A stretch of 64,000 nt of DNA from Actibacterium sp. MT2.3-13A (GCF_018139985.1 NZ_JAGSOU010000005.1:1-64000), one strand, 5' to 3'. Positions 9,392-17,590 are shown, numbered from the stretch's first letter. Made by a program: numbers and translations. Notes: generated by a model not told the origin, from the letters alone.

Positions 9392-9429
9392 TTACAAATC
9401 AGATGCTCTACCAGCTGAGCTATAGGGGC
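9354..9429 (-). tRNA. tRNA-Thr (anticodon TGT)
   Basis: A complete 76-base cloverleaf on the minus strand. The acceptor stem is GCCCCTA with TGGGGGC (one G-T pair), the D stem GCTC/GAGC, the anticodon stem TCTGA/TCAGA with loop TTTGTAA, and the T arm GGGAG-TTCGAGT-CTCTC. The 3' ACCA is encoded. Anticodon TGT reads ACA and, by wobble, other Thr codons. Its 3' half is the apparent integration target of the serine recombinase, whose gene overlaps it convergently. Confidence 0.95.
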
Positions 9430-9479
9430 ACTGGCCCGGATGTAGCCGTCCGTTGCCCCCCGCGCAAGGGGCCTGTCGG

Positions 9480-11141
9480 TCAGGCCCGGCTGGAGCGCGC
9501 CAGCAGCAGCACGGCCAGCAAGCCCACCCCGATCACCAGCAGCGCCGCCGGGGCCGCGTCGCCCAGATTCTCCAGCGACGCCTTTTCGTAGACCCGCGTG
9601 GCCAGCGTGTTGAAGTTGAACGGCCGCAGCAGCAGCGTGGCCGGCAGCTCCTTCACGCTGTCGACGAAGACCAGCAACAGCGCCGTGCCGACCGAGCCGC
9701 GGATCAGCGGCAGGTAGACCGCCGCCAGCGTGCCCCGCGCCGTGCGCCCGAGAGAGCGCGCGGCCATGGGCAGGCTGGGCCGGATCCGCCCCATCGCCGC
9801 ATCCGCCGCGCCCTGGGCGATGGCGAAGAAGCGCACTGCATAGGCGTAGACGATCGCAACCGCCGAGCCGGTCAGCACCAGCCCGATGTCGAGGCCCAGC
9901 ACCCGCTCGGCCGCGTCCGCCAGCGCGTGATCTGCCGCGGCCATCGGCACCAGCAGGCCGATGCCCAGCACCGCCCCCGGCGCGGCATAGCCGATGGTCG
10001 TGACCGGCAGCAGCATCTTGGGCAGGGCGCGGCCGGTCAGGCGCACGCCGTAGACCAGGAACAGCGCCGCGGCCACGGTCAGCACCGCGGCCAGCCCGCC
10101 CACGGTGACGGTGTTGCCCAGCGCCAGCAGCAGCCCGGGATCGAGCCACCCGTCCCCCGCCGCCAGCGCGTGGTCGGCGATCACCCCCACCGGCAGCACG
10201 AATCCCAGCCCAAAGGGCAGCGCGCAGGCCACTGTGGCCGCCAGTGCGGGCAGGCCGCGCAGCGCGATCGGCGCGATGGGCCGGTGGTGGCGCGCCAGCG
10301 CGTGAAAGCGCAGCCGCCTGCGCGAGGCTTTTTCCAGCGCCATCAGCGCCAGCACCAGCACCAGGATCACGCTGGCGATCTGCGCCGCGCCGCCGGCGTT
10401 GCCGCCCTCCAGCCAGACGGCGAAGATGCCGGTGGTCAGCGTCTGCACCGCGAAATATTCGACCACGCCGAAATCGCTCACCGTTTCCATCATCACGATG
10501 GCGGTGGCGGCGGCGATGGCAGGGCGCGCCAGCGGCAGCCCCACCCGAAGGAACAGCGACACCGGCCCCGAGCCCAGCGCGCGCGCCACCTCGTAGGAGC
10601 AGCCCGACTGCTCGCGGAAGGCGGCGCGGGTCAGCAGGTAGACGTAAGGATAGAGCGCCATCGACAGCACCACCACCGCCGCCCCCTTGGAGCGGATCTC
10701 GGGGAACCAGTAGTCGCGCGCGCTGGTCCAGCCGAAGACCTCGCGCAGGCCGGTCTGGACGGGGCCGGCGTATTCCAGGAAATCGACCAGCGCATAGGCC
10801 CCCACATAGGCCGGGATTGCCAGCGGCAGCAGCAGCAGCCACTCCAGCCAGCGCGACAGTGGAAAGCGGTACATGGTGATCAGCCAGGCCGCGCCCGTGC
10901 CCATCGCCGCGGTCAGAACCGCGACCGAAGCCATCAGCACCCCGCTGTTGGCCAGGTAGCGGGGCAGCGTGGTACGGATCAGGTGCGGCCAGATATTGTC
11001 GGCCGGGTTCAGCGCCATCCAGACCACCGCCGCGATCGGCATCAGCACCAGTACGGCGATCACGACCGCCCCCGCCGACCAGGGATCGACGGCGAGGCGG
11101 CGGCGCGCGGCGGCGTTTACTTGAGTGTTTTGCTCGACCAT
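9480..11141 (-). CDS. Iron(III)-type ABC transporter permease (FbpB/SfuB family)
   Basis: A 553-residue inner-membrane permease made of two fused binding-protein-dependent transport domains, with about twelve membrane segments. Each half has an EAA-like cytoplasmic loop: EVARALGSGPVSLFLRVGLPLARP in the first and AARSLGRTARGTLAAVYLPLIRG in the second. This two-domain layout is usual for ferric iron or thiamine-type importers (FbpB, SfuB, ThiP); the ETVSDFGVVEYFAVQTLTTGI segment is characteristic of the ferric iron group. No binding protein or ATPase gene is adjacent, so this is an orphan permease here. The gene lies alone between tRNA-Thr and a divergent gene. Confidence 0.8.
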   Translation of the reverse strand: MVEQNTQVNAAARRRLAVDPWSAGAVVIAVLVLMPIAAVVWMALNPADNIWPHLIRTTLPRYLANSGVLMASVAVLTAAMGTGAAWLITMYRFPLSRWLEWLLLLPLAIPAYVGAYALVDFLEYAGPVQTGLREVFGWTSARDYWFPEIRSKGAAVVVLSMALYPYVYLLTRAAFREQSGCSYEVARALGSGPVSLFLRVGLPLARPAIAAATAIVMMETVSDFGVVEYFAVQTLTTGIFAVWLEGGNAGGAAQIASVILVLVLALMALEKASRRRLRFHALARHHRPIAPIALRGLPALAATVACALPFGLGFVLPVGVIADHALAAGDGWLDPGLLLALGNTVTVGGLAAVLTVAAALFLVYGVRLTGRALPKMLLPVTTIGYAAPGAVLGIGLLVPMAAADHALADAAERVLGLDIGLVLTGSAVAIVYAYAVRFFAIAQGAADAAMGRIRPSLPMAARSLGRTARGTLAAVYLPLIRGSVGTALLLVFVDSVKELPATLLLRPFNFNTLATRVYEKASLENLGDAAPAALLVIGVGLLAVLLLARSSRA

Positions 11142-11229
11142 GGGCGGTTCTTACAGGAAAGCCGTTGTGCTGTCCAGAATAGCTCGTGTAACAAGGTGCC
11201 ACCAATCAACAAACAAAATGCGGGGCGCC

Positions 11230-12105
11230 ATGCAGGTCGTCTATCATCTCGGGGTCCATTGCACGGATGAAGACCGGCTGCTGAAGTGCCTCCTGAAGAA
11301 CAGGGGAACGCTGGCGCAGCAGGGCATCGTGGTGCCAAGCCCCGGGCGCTACCGCAAGCCTCTTCGCGAGGCCCTGCGCGGGCTCAACGGCAACCCCGCG
11401 TCGGCCGAGATGCAGGAGATGCTGCTCGATGCGGTGATGGACGAGGACCATGCCGCGCGGCTGGTGTTCTCGCAGGAGACCTTCCTCGCCGCCCCGGCGC
11501 GGGCGCTGGACATGAACCTCTTCTACCACGAGGCCGGCGAAAAGACCGCGGCGCTGGCCCGGCTGTTTCCGCAGGCCGGCTGCGAGTTCCACATCGGCAT
11601 CCGCAACCCCGCCACCTTCATCCCGGCGCTGTTCGCGCGCAGCGGGGAGAGCGATTTCGCCGGCTTCGTCGCCGGAATCGACCCACTGTCGCTGTGCTGG
11701 TCGGAGATGGTCGCGCGCATCCGCAACGCCACCCCAGGCGCGACGCTCACGGTGTGGTGCAACGAGGACACGCCGCTGATCTGGACCGAGGTGCTGCGCG
11801 CGCTGGCCGACCACGACCCGCTGACCGAGCTCGAGGGCAGCGACGATTTCCTGGCCTCGATCATGAGCCCTCAGGGCCTGGCGCGGATGCAGGACTACCT
11901 GGCGGGCCACCCGCCGCTGAACGAGCTTCAGCGGCGGCGGGTGGTGGCGGCCTTCCTCGACAAATACGCGCTCGAGGAGGAGATCGAGATCGAACTCGAC
12001 CTGCCCGGCTGGACCGAGGAACTGGTCGAGGAGATGACCGAGGCCTACGAGGAGGATCTCTTCGAGATCGAGCGCATGGAGGGCGTGCGTTTCATCACGC
12101 CCTGA
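11230..12105 (+). CDS. Conserved protein with sulfotransferase-like N-terminus
   Basis: A 291-residue soluble protein. Its opening (YHLGVHCTDEDRLLKCLLKNRGTL, split here across the first strand, loop and helix, then GIVVPSPGRYR) has the layout of sulfotransferase-like proteins, whose first strand, loop and helix read like HIGxHKTGTTxLQ followed by GVxYP. Here the PAPS-binding loop residues are replaced by CTDED, so sulfate transfer is doubtful. The C-terminal 60 residues are strongly acidic. The start at 11230 is chosen because similarity to the fold begins there; an ATG at 11218 is possible. It ends convergently with gapR. Function unknown. Confidence 0.6.
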   Translation: MQVVYHLGVHCTDEDRLLKCLLKNRGTLAQQGIVVPSPGRYRKPLREALRGLNGNPASAEMQEMLLDAVMDEDHAARLVFSQETFLAAPARALDMNLFYHEAGEKTAALARLFPQAGCEFHIGIRNPATFIPALFARSGESDFAGFVAGIDPLSLCWSEMVARIRNATPGATLTVWCNEDTPLIWTEVLRALADHDPLTELEGSDDFLASIMSPQGLARMQDYLAGHPPLNELQRRRVVAAFLDKYALEEEIEIELDLPGWTEELVEEMTEAYEEDLFEIERMEGVRFITP

Positions 12106-12124
12106 GCGCGCCCGGCCCCGGCGC

Positions 12125-12385
12125 TCAGACCATGCCCAGCGCTTCCTTGTACATCTCCAGCACCGCCTCTTCCTCGGCGATGTCGTCCTTGTCGCGCTTG
12201 CGCAGGGAAATGACCTTGCGCATGACCTTGGTGTCATAGCCGCGGCCCTTGGCCTCGGCCATCACCTCCTTCTGCTGGTCGGCGATATCCTTCTTCTCGG
12301 CCTCCAGCCGCTCCCAGCGTTCGATGAACTGGCGCAGTTCGTCGGCGGTCACGCGGTAGGTGGCGTCGGTCACAGTTTCGTCCAT
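12125..12385 (-). CDS. gapR: GapR-family DNA-binding protein (DUF2312)
   Basis: An 86-residue nucleoid-associated protein. In Caulobacter GapR forms a clamp around overtwisted DNA ahead of replication and transcription and stimulates topoisomerases. The sequence shows the expected long helical dimerisation segment (LRQFIERWERLEAEKKDIADQQ) and the basic DNA-contacting region (AKGRGYDTKVMRKVISLRKRDKD). A C-terminal AEEEAVLEMYKEAL helix completes the family pattern. ATG at 12385 starts the conserved part, with AGAGG upstream; the 11 extra codons to 12418 look spurious. It is convergent with the gene on the left. Confidence 0.9.
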   Translation of the reverse strand: MDETVTDATYRVTADELRQFIERWERLEAEKKDIADQQKEVMAEAKGRGYDTKVMRKVISLRKRDKDDIAEEEAVLEMYKEALGMV

Positions 12386-12522
12386 GGTCTGCCTCTGGTG
12401 TCTTGATTTTCTTTCCATCGGATACCGCCCCCCCGCCCCTGCCGCAAGCCCCGCCCTTGCGCGGGTGGCGCCGATCGACTAGGCCGCAGCGAAACGCGGA
12501 AGGCCACTGAGGGGGACGCAGG

Positions 12523-12738
12523 ATGGAATTGCTGATCTGGGCCGGGGCGGCGGTGTCGCTGGTGGGGCTGGCGGGGCTCGCCTGGTGCATCTGGCTGGCG
12601 GCCAGGGCGAAACGCGCGGGGCTTTCCGACGACGCGATGCGCGCCCGGCTGAAAGGCATCGTCGCGCTGAACATGGGCGCGCTGTTCGTCTCGGCCTTCG
12701 GACTGATGCTGGTGGTGGTCGGCATCATCCTGGCCTGA
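12523..12738 (+). CDS. Small two-helix membrane protein
   Basis: A 71-residue protein with two hydrophobic segments (about residues 4-26 and 47-69) separated by a basic cytoplasmic loop (ARAKRAGLSDDAMRARLKGI). GGGGGACGCAGG precedes the ATG. Similar small proteins are found in Rhodobacteraceae but without assigned function. It lies divergent to gapR and ends 4 bases before the convergent fatty-acid oxidation gene. Confidence 0.65.
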   Translation: MELLIWAGAAVSLVGLAGLAWCIWLAARAKRAGLSDDAMRARLKGIVALNMGALFVSAFGLMLVVVGIILA

Positions 12739-12742
12739 GGGC

Positions 12743-14722
12743 TCAGCCCCCGTTCAGATCCGCGAAGCGGCGGCCGTTCTTGATCAGTTCGGCGAACAGC
12801 GGCGCGGGCGCCCAGAACGCCGGGTTCTCCTCGCTCAGGATGTCCAGCGTCCGCTTCACCGCCAGCAGGCCAGTCTGGTCGGCCAGCATCATCGGCCCGC
12901 CGCGCCAGCGCGGAAAGCCCTGCCCCAGCATCATCGCCACATCCACATCCGAGGGGCGCAGCACCACGCCGGCATCGACCAGTTTCGCGCCCGCATTGGC
13001 CGCCGCCGCCATCATCCTCTGCACGATCTCGTCGCCGGAAAGGCTGCGCTGGGGCCTGCCGCCCTCGGCCTGAAGCGCGCGCAGCAGGGCCAGAACCTCC
13101 GGATCCTCGACGCGCGGCTCGGCCTCGCGGTCGTAGCGGTAGACGCCGCGCCCGGCGCCGCGCCCGGTCCAGCCGCGCCGCGCCAGCGCCACGCCCAGCG
13201 CGCCGGCCTGCGCCGCCTGCCCGTCGCGGTCCAGCCGCTCATAGGGCCCCAGCGCGAAGCCGAAGCCGCGCAGCGCGTCGTCGATGCGGTAGGGATCCGC
13301 GCCCCGGAGCAGCATGTCGCCCGCCGCGCGCAGCATCGCCGCGCTCATCGCCGGACCCACCGGCCCGCCCGCGCAGCGCAGCGCCACCCGGCCCAGCCGC
13401 CTGAGCGCGGCAAAGAGCGTGGCGGCGGTTTCGGGGCTCGTCTCGGGCGCCACCAGCACCTCGGCCAGACGCCCGCCTTCGGCGGCGGGCGGCAGGTAGA
13501 GCCCGGCGACACGGCCGCCGCCCCGCGCGGCCGCCGCGCCGGCCACGGCCAGCACCGCCTCGGGGGACAGATGGGCCAGGGCCTCGCCCGCCTGCGCGCG
13601 CCCGGCGATCACCAGATCGGCCCCGGCCAGCGCCGCCGGATCAGACGTCGCGCTCAACCGCGCCAGCCGCGCCACCTGGGCCTCGTCACCGGGGATCCCC
13701 TGCGCCGACACCCCGGCACAATGCCCCGCGACCTCGGCCGTGGCCGCCTCCGGGTCGGGCGCGATCAGCGTCACCGCCAGCCCGGCCTCCAGCGCCGCCG
13801 CCGCGAGGCCGGGATCACCCCCCGCCAGCCCCAGCCGCTGCACGGGGCGCGGCGCGGCGGACCCGCGCCCGGGAATCTTCGCCGCGCGGCGCTCGGCCAG
13901 GAAGGCATGGCGCAGCGCATGCGAGGCGTCGGAGGTCACGCAATCCTCGAAGGCCGCCCTCTCGAAGGCGAGCCCGGTCTCGAAGGGCAAGAGCAGCGCC
14001 GCCTCGACGCAATCGACGATCTTTTCCGGCGCCGGGACCGGCGCGTCGGAAAGCCAGGCGCGGTGATGGCGGATCGCCGCCATATACGCCCGCGTGTCGC
14101 GCAGCCCCGCGCGGCTGTCGCGCGTGCGGCGCGGCCCGGCGTCCGCCGCCAGCAACTCCCGCGCATAGGCCCGCGCGGCCTCGGACAGGTCGCCGCGCAC
14201 CACCCTGTCGAGCAGCCCCAGCCGCTGCGCCTGCGCCGCGTCCACCGGCCGGCCGCCCAGCATGATCTCCAGCGCTGCGGCGCCGCCCGCCAGCCGCGGC
14301 AGCCGCTGCGTGCCGCCCGCGCCGGGCAACAGGCCCAGCGTCACCTCGGGCAGGCCGACCTGCGCATCCTCCGCCGCCAGCCGGTAATGCGCGGCCAGGG
14401 CCAGTTCGAACCCGCCGCCCAGCGCCGTCCCGTGGAGCACCGCGACCACCGGCTTGGCGCATGCCTCGATCCGGTCGCACAGATCGGGCAGCCAGAGGTC
14501 CTGCGGCTTGGCGTGGAATTCGTTGATGTCGGCGCCGGCGGGAAAGGTGCGCCCCTCGGCGGCCAGCAGGATCAGCCGCACGGCGCGGTCGGCCTCGGCG
14601 GCCTCCACCGCGTCCCACAGCGCCCGGCGCACCGGATGGCTGAGCGCGTTGACCGGCGGGTTGTCCACCGCGATGCGGGCGATGCCGTCCGCCGCGACGC
14701 TGAGCGCGACCGGCCCGCTCAT
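12743..14722 (-). CDS. FadJ/FadB-like enoyl-CoA hydratase with degenerate dehydrogenase domain
   Basis: A 659-residue protein with the two-part layout of the beta-oxidation multifunctional enzyme. The crotonase half looks active: ALGGGFELAL carries the first catalytic Glu (106) and GLPEVTLGLLPGAGGTQRLPRL the second (126). The 3-hydroxyacyl-CoA dehydrogenase half is eroded. The Rossmann glycine loop reads LGLAGGDPGLAA near 297-308 instead of GxGxMG, and the HFFSPA-type motif reads GLYLPPA near 407-413, so the catalytic His is replaced by Tyr. The C-terminal helical domain (GFPRWRGGPMML) is well kept. It probably hydrates enoyl-CoA or serves a structural role without the NAD-dependent step. GAGGGT precedes the ATG. 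Confidence 0.8.
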   Translation of the reverse strand: MSGPVALSVAADGIARIAVDNPPVNALSHPVRRALWDAVEAAEADRAVRLILLAAEGRTFPAGADINEFHAKPQDLWLPDLCDRIEACAKPVVAVLHGTALGGGFELALAAHYRLAAEDAQVGLPEVTLGLLPGAGGTQRLPRLAGGAAALEIMLGGRPVDAAQAQRLGLLDRVVRGDLSEAARAYARELLAADAGPRRTRDSRAGLRDTRAYMAAIRHHRAWLSDAPVPAPEKIVDCVEAALLLPFETGLAFERAAFEDCVTSDASHALRHAFLAERRAAKIPGRGSAAPRPVQRLGLAGGDPGLAAAALEAGLAVTLIAPDPEAATAEVAGHCAGVSAQGIPGDEAQVARLARLSATSDPAALAGADLVIAGRAQAGEALAHLSPEAVLAVAGAAAARGGGRVAGLYLPPAAEGGRLAEVLVAPETSPETAATLFAALRRLGRVALRCAGGPVGPAMSAAMLRAAGDMLLRGADPYRIDDALRGFGFALGPYERLDRDGQAAQAGALGVALARRGWTGRGAGRGVYRYDREAEPRVEDPEVLALLRALQAEGGRPQRSLSGDEIVQRMMAAAANAGAKLVDAGVVLRPSDVDVAMMLGQGFPRWRGGPMMLADQTGLLAVKRTLDILSEENPAFWAPAPLFAELIKNGRRFADLNGG

Positions 14723-14873
14723 CCCGAGACCCTCGCCCGCGCCGCGACGGCGCGGACGCGAGCCGCCCCGGCCCGGCGCATCGCCGGGGGCGGCATCAGG
14801 CGGCCGTTGCGGCCCTTATGAAACCCGCAGCCCATTGAGATCATTAGTAGACGGCCGCCCGCGAAACGCAATA

Positions 14874-14901
14874 GCGCGCGCCCGCTTCCGCGGGCGCGCG
14901 C
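14874..14901. terminator. Strong GC hairpin, possible terminator
   Basis: Twelve-base perfect arms around TTCC. It sits 34 bases downstream of the stop codon of the small minus-strand gene at 14936-15148. No U-tract follows, so termination is uncertain. Confidence 0.4.
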
Positions 14902-14935
14902 CACTATCTGGGGTCTTTACCGGCCGCGGCCGGGA

Positions 14936-15148
14936 TCACACCGGCATGTTGTCGAAGATGTCGTCGGCGTCGTCCTGCTCCAGCTCGCTTTCCAGCCGCA
15001 GGATGTCTTCGGGCACCGGCAGGCCGAGCGCGTGGAACTCGGCGATCTTTTCGCGCAGCTCCTCCTGCAGGACATGGCGGTCCTCGGGGCGCTTTTCGAT
15101 CTCTTCGAGGATCAGCGCGATTCCGGCTTTCAGCTGTTCAAAGGCCAT
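14936..15148 (-). CDS. Small conserved hypothetical protein
   Basis: A 70-residue acidic, helical protein. It begins MAFEQLKAGIALILEEIE and ends with an aspartate-rich tail (QDDADDIFDNMPV). AAGGGAG precedes the ATG at good spacing. No membrane segment, signal or catalytic motif is seen. It follows the DksA-like gene on the same strand by about 70 bases, so the two may be co-transcribed. Function unknown. Confidence 0.6.
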   Translation of the reverse strand: MAFEQLKAGIALILEEIEKRPEDRHVLQEELREKIAEFHALGLPVPEDILRLESELEQDDADDIFDNMPV

Positions 15149-15217
15149 CTCGTTCTCCCTTGGGGTGCCGGCCGCGGCGGGTGCCGGGGCGGCAATTACA
15201 GTCGGCGGCGCCAGCCG

Positions 15218-15550
15218 TCACACCGCGCAGCTGCGGCAGAAGGGCGTGGCAGGCAGAAGGTCCAGACGCTCTTCGGCAATCTTGTCGCCGCATTTCGCGC
15301 AATAGCCGTAGGTCCCGTCCTCGATCCGCTTGAGCGCCGCGCGAATCTGCCCCATCTCGGCCTGCTCGGCATTGCCGAGCTCCTGCAGCACCTCGTCCTC
15401 CTCGCGCTCGAGGAACTGCTCCTCGAAGTCCTGCGACGGATGTTCTTGCGACTGGTGCGTGTCCAGCTCGTCCTCAATGACGTGGAGCCGCGAATCCAAC
15501 TCGGCCAGCCTTTTTTCCAAGGCGTTCTTGCGTTCGGCAAGTGTGACCAT
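15218..15550 (-). CDS. DksA/TraR-family zinc-finger protein
   Basis: A 110-residue protein with an N-terminal coiled coil (about residues 1-75) and a C4 zinc finger (YCAKCGD and PFCRSCAV, about residues 83-108). DksA-type proteins insert the coiled-coil tip into the secondary channel of RNA polymerase and act with ppGpp. The tip here is acidic (SQDFEEQFLE) but does not show the exact DxxDxA motif of E. coli DksA, so its effect on polymerase may differ. It is divergent from the persulfide dioxygenase operon. Confidence 0.8.
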   Translation of the reverse strand: MVTLAERKNALEKRLAELDSRLHVIEDELDTHQSQEHPSQDFEEQFLEREEDEVLQELGNAEQAEMGQIRAALKRIEDGTYGYCAKCGDKIAEERLDLLPATPFCRSCAV

Positions 15551-15622
15551 ACCCTAGTGTCCTCCGTAAAGATCAACGCACTGTCCCATGCTGGAGCAAC
15601 GGACGCCTTGATGCACGTCAAT

Positions 15623-15640
15623 AATAGCCTCCCGGCTATT
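15623..15640. promoter_or_regulatory. Inverted repeat upstream of the sulfur operon
   Basis: AATAGCC and GGCTATT form perfect 7-base arms around TCCC. It lies between the divergent DksA-like and persulfide dioxygenase genes, just upstream of a second inverted repeat. Likely operator or hairpin. Confidence 0.4.
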
Positions 15641-15643
15641 GAT

Positions 15644-15669
15644 AAACATATTCAAAATCGCATATGTTT
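15644..15669. promoter_or_regulatory. AT-rich inverted repeat, candidate BigR-type operator
   Basis: AAACATAT and ATATGTTT form perfect 8-base arms separated by 10 bases, ending 29 bases before the chosen start codon of the persulfide dioxygenase gene. BigR/SqrR-type ArsR repressors bind AT-rich inverted repeats in front of this kind of operon. No such repressor is encoded in the window, so the assignment is inference. Confidence 0.45.
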
Positions 15670-15698
15670 TTGGAAACCCTATGGAGGAGTCATTCAAG

Positions 15699-16562
15699 AT
15701 GTCACCCGAAGTGAAGGCCTTCTTCGACGAAGCCACCAACACCGTGTCCTACGTCGTGCGCGACCCGATGAGCAAAAAGGCAGCGATCATCGACTCGGTG
15801 CTCGATTTCGACTACGCCTCGGGCCATACCGACACTCGCTCGGCCGATGAGATCATCGCCTGGGTCAAGGAGCAGGAATTCGAAATCGAGTGGCTGCTGG
15901 AAACCCATGTCCATGCCGACCACCTGTCCGCCGCGCCCTATCTGCAGAAGCATCTGGGCGGCAAGATCGGCATCGGCGAGAAGATCAAGGTCGTGCAGGA
16001 CACCTTCGGCAAGGTCTTCAACGAAGGCACCGAGTTCCAGCGCGACGGCAGCCAGTTCGACCAGCTGTTCAAGCAGGGCGACAGCTTCCATATCGGCCAG
16101 CTGCGCGGCGACGTGCTGCACACGCCCGGCCACACCCCCGCCTGCCTGACCTATGTGATCGAGGATGCCGCCTTCGTCGGCGACACGCTGTTCATGCCGG
16201 ATTTCGGCACCGCGCGCTGCGACTTCCCCGGCGGCTCGGCCGAGACGCTCTACGATTCGGTGCAGAAGATCCTGGCGCTGCCTGACGAGACCCGCATCTT
16301 CGTCGGCCATGACTACAAGGCGCCGGGCCGCGACGTCTACGCCTGGGAATCCACCGTGGGCGAGCAGAAGGCCAAGAACATCCATGTCGGCGGCGGTCAC
16401 GACAAGTCCGATTTCGTCAAGATGCGGACCGAGCGCGATGCGACGCTGGCCATGCCGCGCCTCATCGTGCCCTCGCTGCAGGTCAACATGCGCGCCGGCC
16501 AGATGCCGCCAGCCGAAGACAACGGCACGGTCTATCTGAAGGTTCCGGTCAACAAGCTGTGA
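15699..16562 (+). CDS. MBL-fold persulfide dioxygenase-like protein (Blh/ETHE1 type)
   Basis: A 287-residue metallo-beta-lactamase-fold protein. The metal motif is THVHADHLS (near residue 70), with further ligands in HTPGHTPAC, GDTLFMPDFGTARCDFPGG and FVGHDYKAPGRD. This pattern fits glutathione persulfide dioxygenases, which oxidise persulfide sulfur to sulfite. The gene is followed by two YeeE/YedE-type transporter genes, as in bigR operons that detoxify hydrogen sulfide. The ATG at 15699 has GGAGGAG 9 bases upstream; the frame extends further but without such a signal. No rhodanese domain is fused. Confidence 0.82.
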   Translation: MSPEVKAFFDEATNTVSYVVRDPMSKKAAIIDSVLDFDYASGHTDTRSADEIIAWVKEQEFEIEWLLETHVHADHLSAAPYLQKHLGGKIGIGEKIKVVQDTFGKVFNEGTEFQRDGSQFDQLFKQGDSFHIGQLRGDVLHTPGHTPACLTYVIEDAAFVGDTLFMPDFGTARCDFPGGSAETLYDSVQKILALPDETRIFVGHDYKAPGRDVYAWESTVGEQKAKNIHVGGGHDKSDFVKMRTERDATLAMPRLIVPSLQVNMRAGQMPPAEDNGTVYLKVPVNKL

Positions 16563-16697
16563 CCGTGACGGGGCGGTTCGGGAAAGCCGCCCCATTCGTG
16601 AAGCCGCGGCGCCCCGGCCCGCCGGGACGCCGTTCAAGGGAGACATCCCGCCACCCCTTCGCAACGGGCTGCGCGGGCATAAGGGACATCCGCGAAA

Positions 16698-17126
16698 ATG
16701 ATTGAACAAGATTGGATCTGGGGCTTTGTTGGTGGCCTCGTCATCGGCACGGCCGGCGCCGTCTACCTGCTGGTCAACGGCCGGATCATGGGGGCGAGCG
16801 GCATCCTCGGCGGGCTCGTGGACGGCAGCGGCATGCGCACCATGTGGGAGCGCATCGCCTTCATCGCCGGGGTGATCCTGGCGCCGATCCCGCTCTATCC
16901 GCTCTATAAAGAGGTCGACACACACATCACCGGCAACCTGCTGGCGATCGTGGCGGCGGGCCTGCTGGTGGGCATCGGCACGCGCCTGGCCAATGGCTGC
17001 ACCTCGGGTCACGGGGTCTGCGGCATGTCGCGGCTGTCGCTGCGCGGCATCGTGGCCACCGTGTTCTACATCCTGGCCGGCGGCCTGACGATGGTGGTCT
17101 TCAAACATGTGCTGGGGGTGATCTGA
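16698..17126 (+). CDS. YeeE/YedE-family sulfur-compound membrane protein
   Basis: A 142-residue membrane protein with about four hydrophobic segments. The conserved GxRLANGCTSGHGVCGMSRLS segment (near residue 95-115) has the cysteine and glycines used by YeeE/YedE channels to pass thiosulfate or related sulfur compounds. It forms a half-size unit whose partner is the next gene, which overlaps it at TGATG. The placement after the persulfide dioxygenase fits a role in moving sulfur oxidation products. Confidence 0.8.
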   Translation: MIEQDWIWGFVGGLVIGTAGAVYLLVNGRIMGASGILGGLVDGSGMRTMWERIAFIAGVILAPIPLYPLYKEVDTHITGNLLAIVAAGLLVGIGTRLANGCTSGHGVCGMSRLSLRGIVATVFYILAGGLTMVVFKHVLGVI

Positions 17127-17545
17127 TGCGAAACCTGTTTGCCTTCATCTCCGGCGCGCTGTTCGGCGGCGGACTTTTCATCTCGGGCATGACCGACACC
17201 GCCAAGGTGCAGGGCTGGCTCGACGTGTTCGGCGACTGGGATCCGACGCTGGCCTTCGTGATGGGCGGCGCGATGATCCCCATGGCCATTGCCTGGTGGT
17301 TCACGCAAGGGCGCAAGCCCGCGCTCGGCGGCGACTTCCCCGAGCGCCCCGAGCCCCGGATCGGCCGCAACCTGGTCGTCGGCTCGGTGCTGTTCGGCAT
17401 GGGCTGGGGGCTGGTCGGCCTCTGCCCCGGCCCGTCGCTGGCCTCGCTCACCTATGGCGGTCCCGGACACTGGCTGTTCGTGGCCGCGATGATCGCGGGC
17501 ATGCTTGCCGCGGTGCCGCTGCGCCGCATGCTGCCGGCGACCTGA
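17126..17545 (+). CDS. DUF6691/YeeE-type second half transporter subunit
   Basis: A 139-residue membrane protein with about four hydrophobic segments. It opens with FAFISGALFGGGLFISGMTD and later has GWGLVGLCPGPSLASL, both typical of the partner subunit of split YeeE/YedE transporters; the Cys in GLCPGP matches the channel cysteine position. Its ATG overlaps the stop of the upstream half, which implies coupled translation and a two-protein transporter. Confidence 0.78.
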   Translation: MRNLFAFISGALFGGGLFISGMTDTAKVQGWLDVFGDWDPTLAFVMGGAMIPMAIAWWFTQGRKPALGGDFPERPEPRIGRNLVVGSVLFGMGWGLVGLCPGPSLASLTYGGPGHWLFVAAMIAGMLAAVPLRRMLPAT

Positions 17546-17559
17546 GACCCGGAACAACG

Positions 17560-17590
17560 GCACCGGCCCGTGCCCCGCGCGGGCCGGTGC
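17560..17590. terminator. Hairpin between convergent genes
   Basis: Perfect 11-base arms (GCACCGGCCCG and its complement) around a 9-base loop, located between the YeeE-type gene and the convergent histidine kinase gene. No clear U-tract. It may act as a bidirectional terminator. Confidence 0.5.

Noticed and set aside
16568-16595. GC hairpin after the persulfide dioxygenase gene as a terminator
   Set aside because: No U-tract follows and the two downstream genes belong to the same functional unit, so termination is doubtful.
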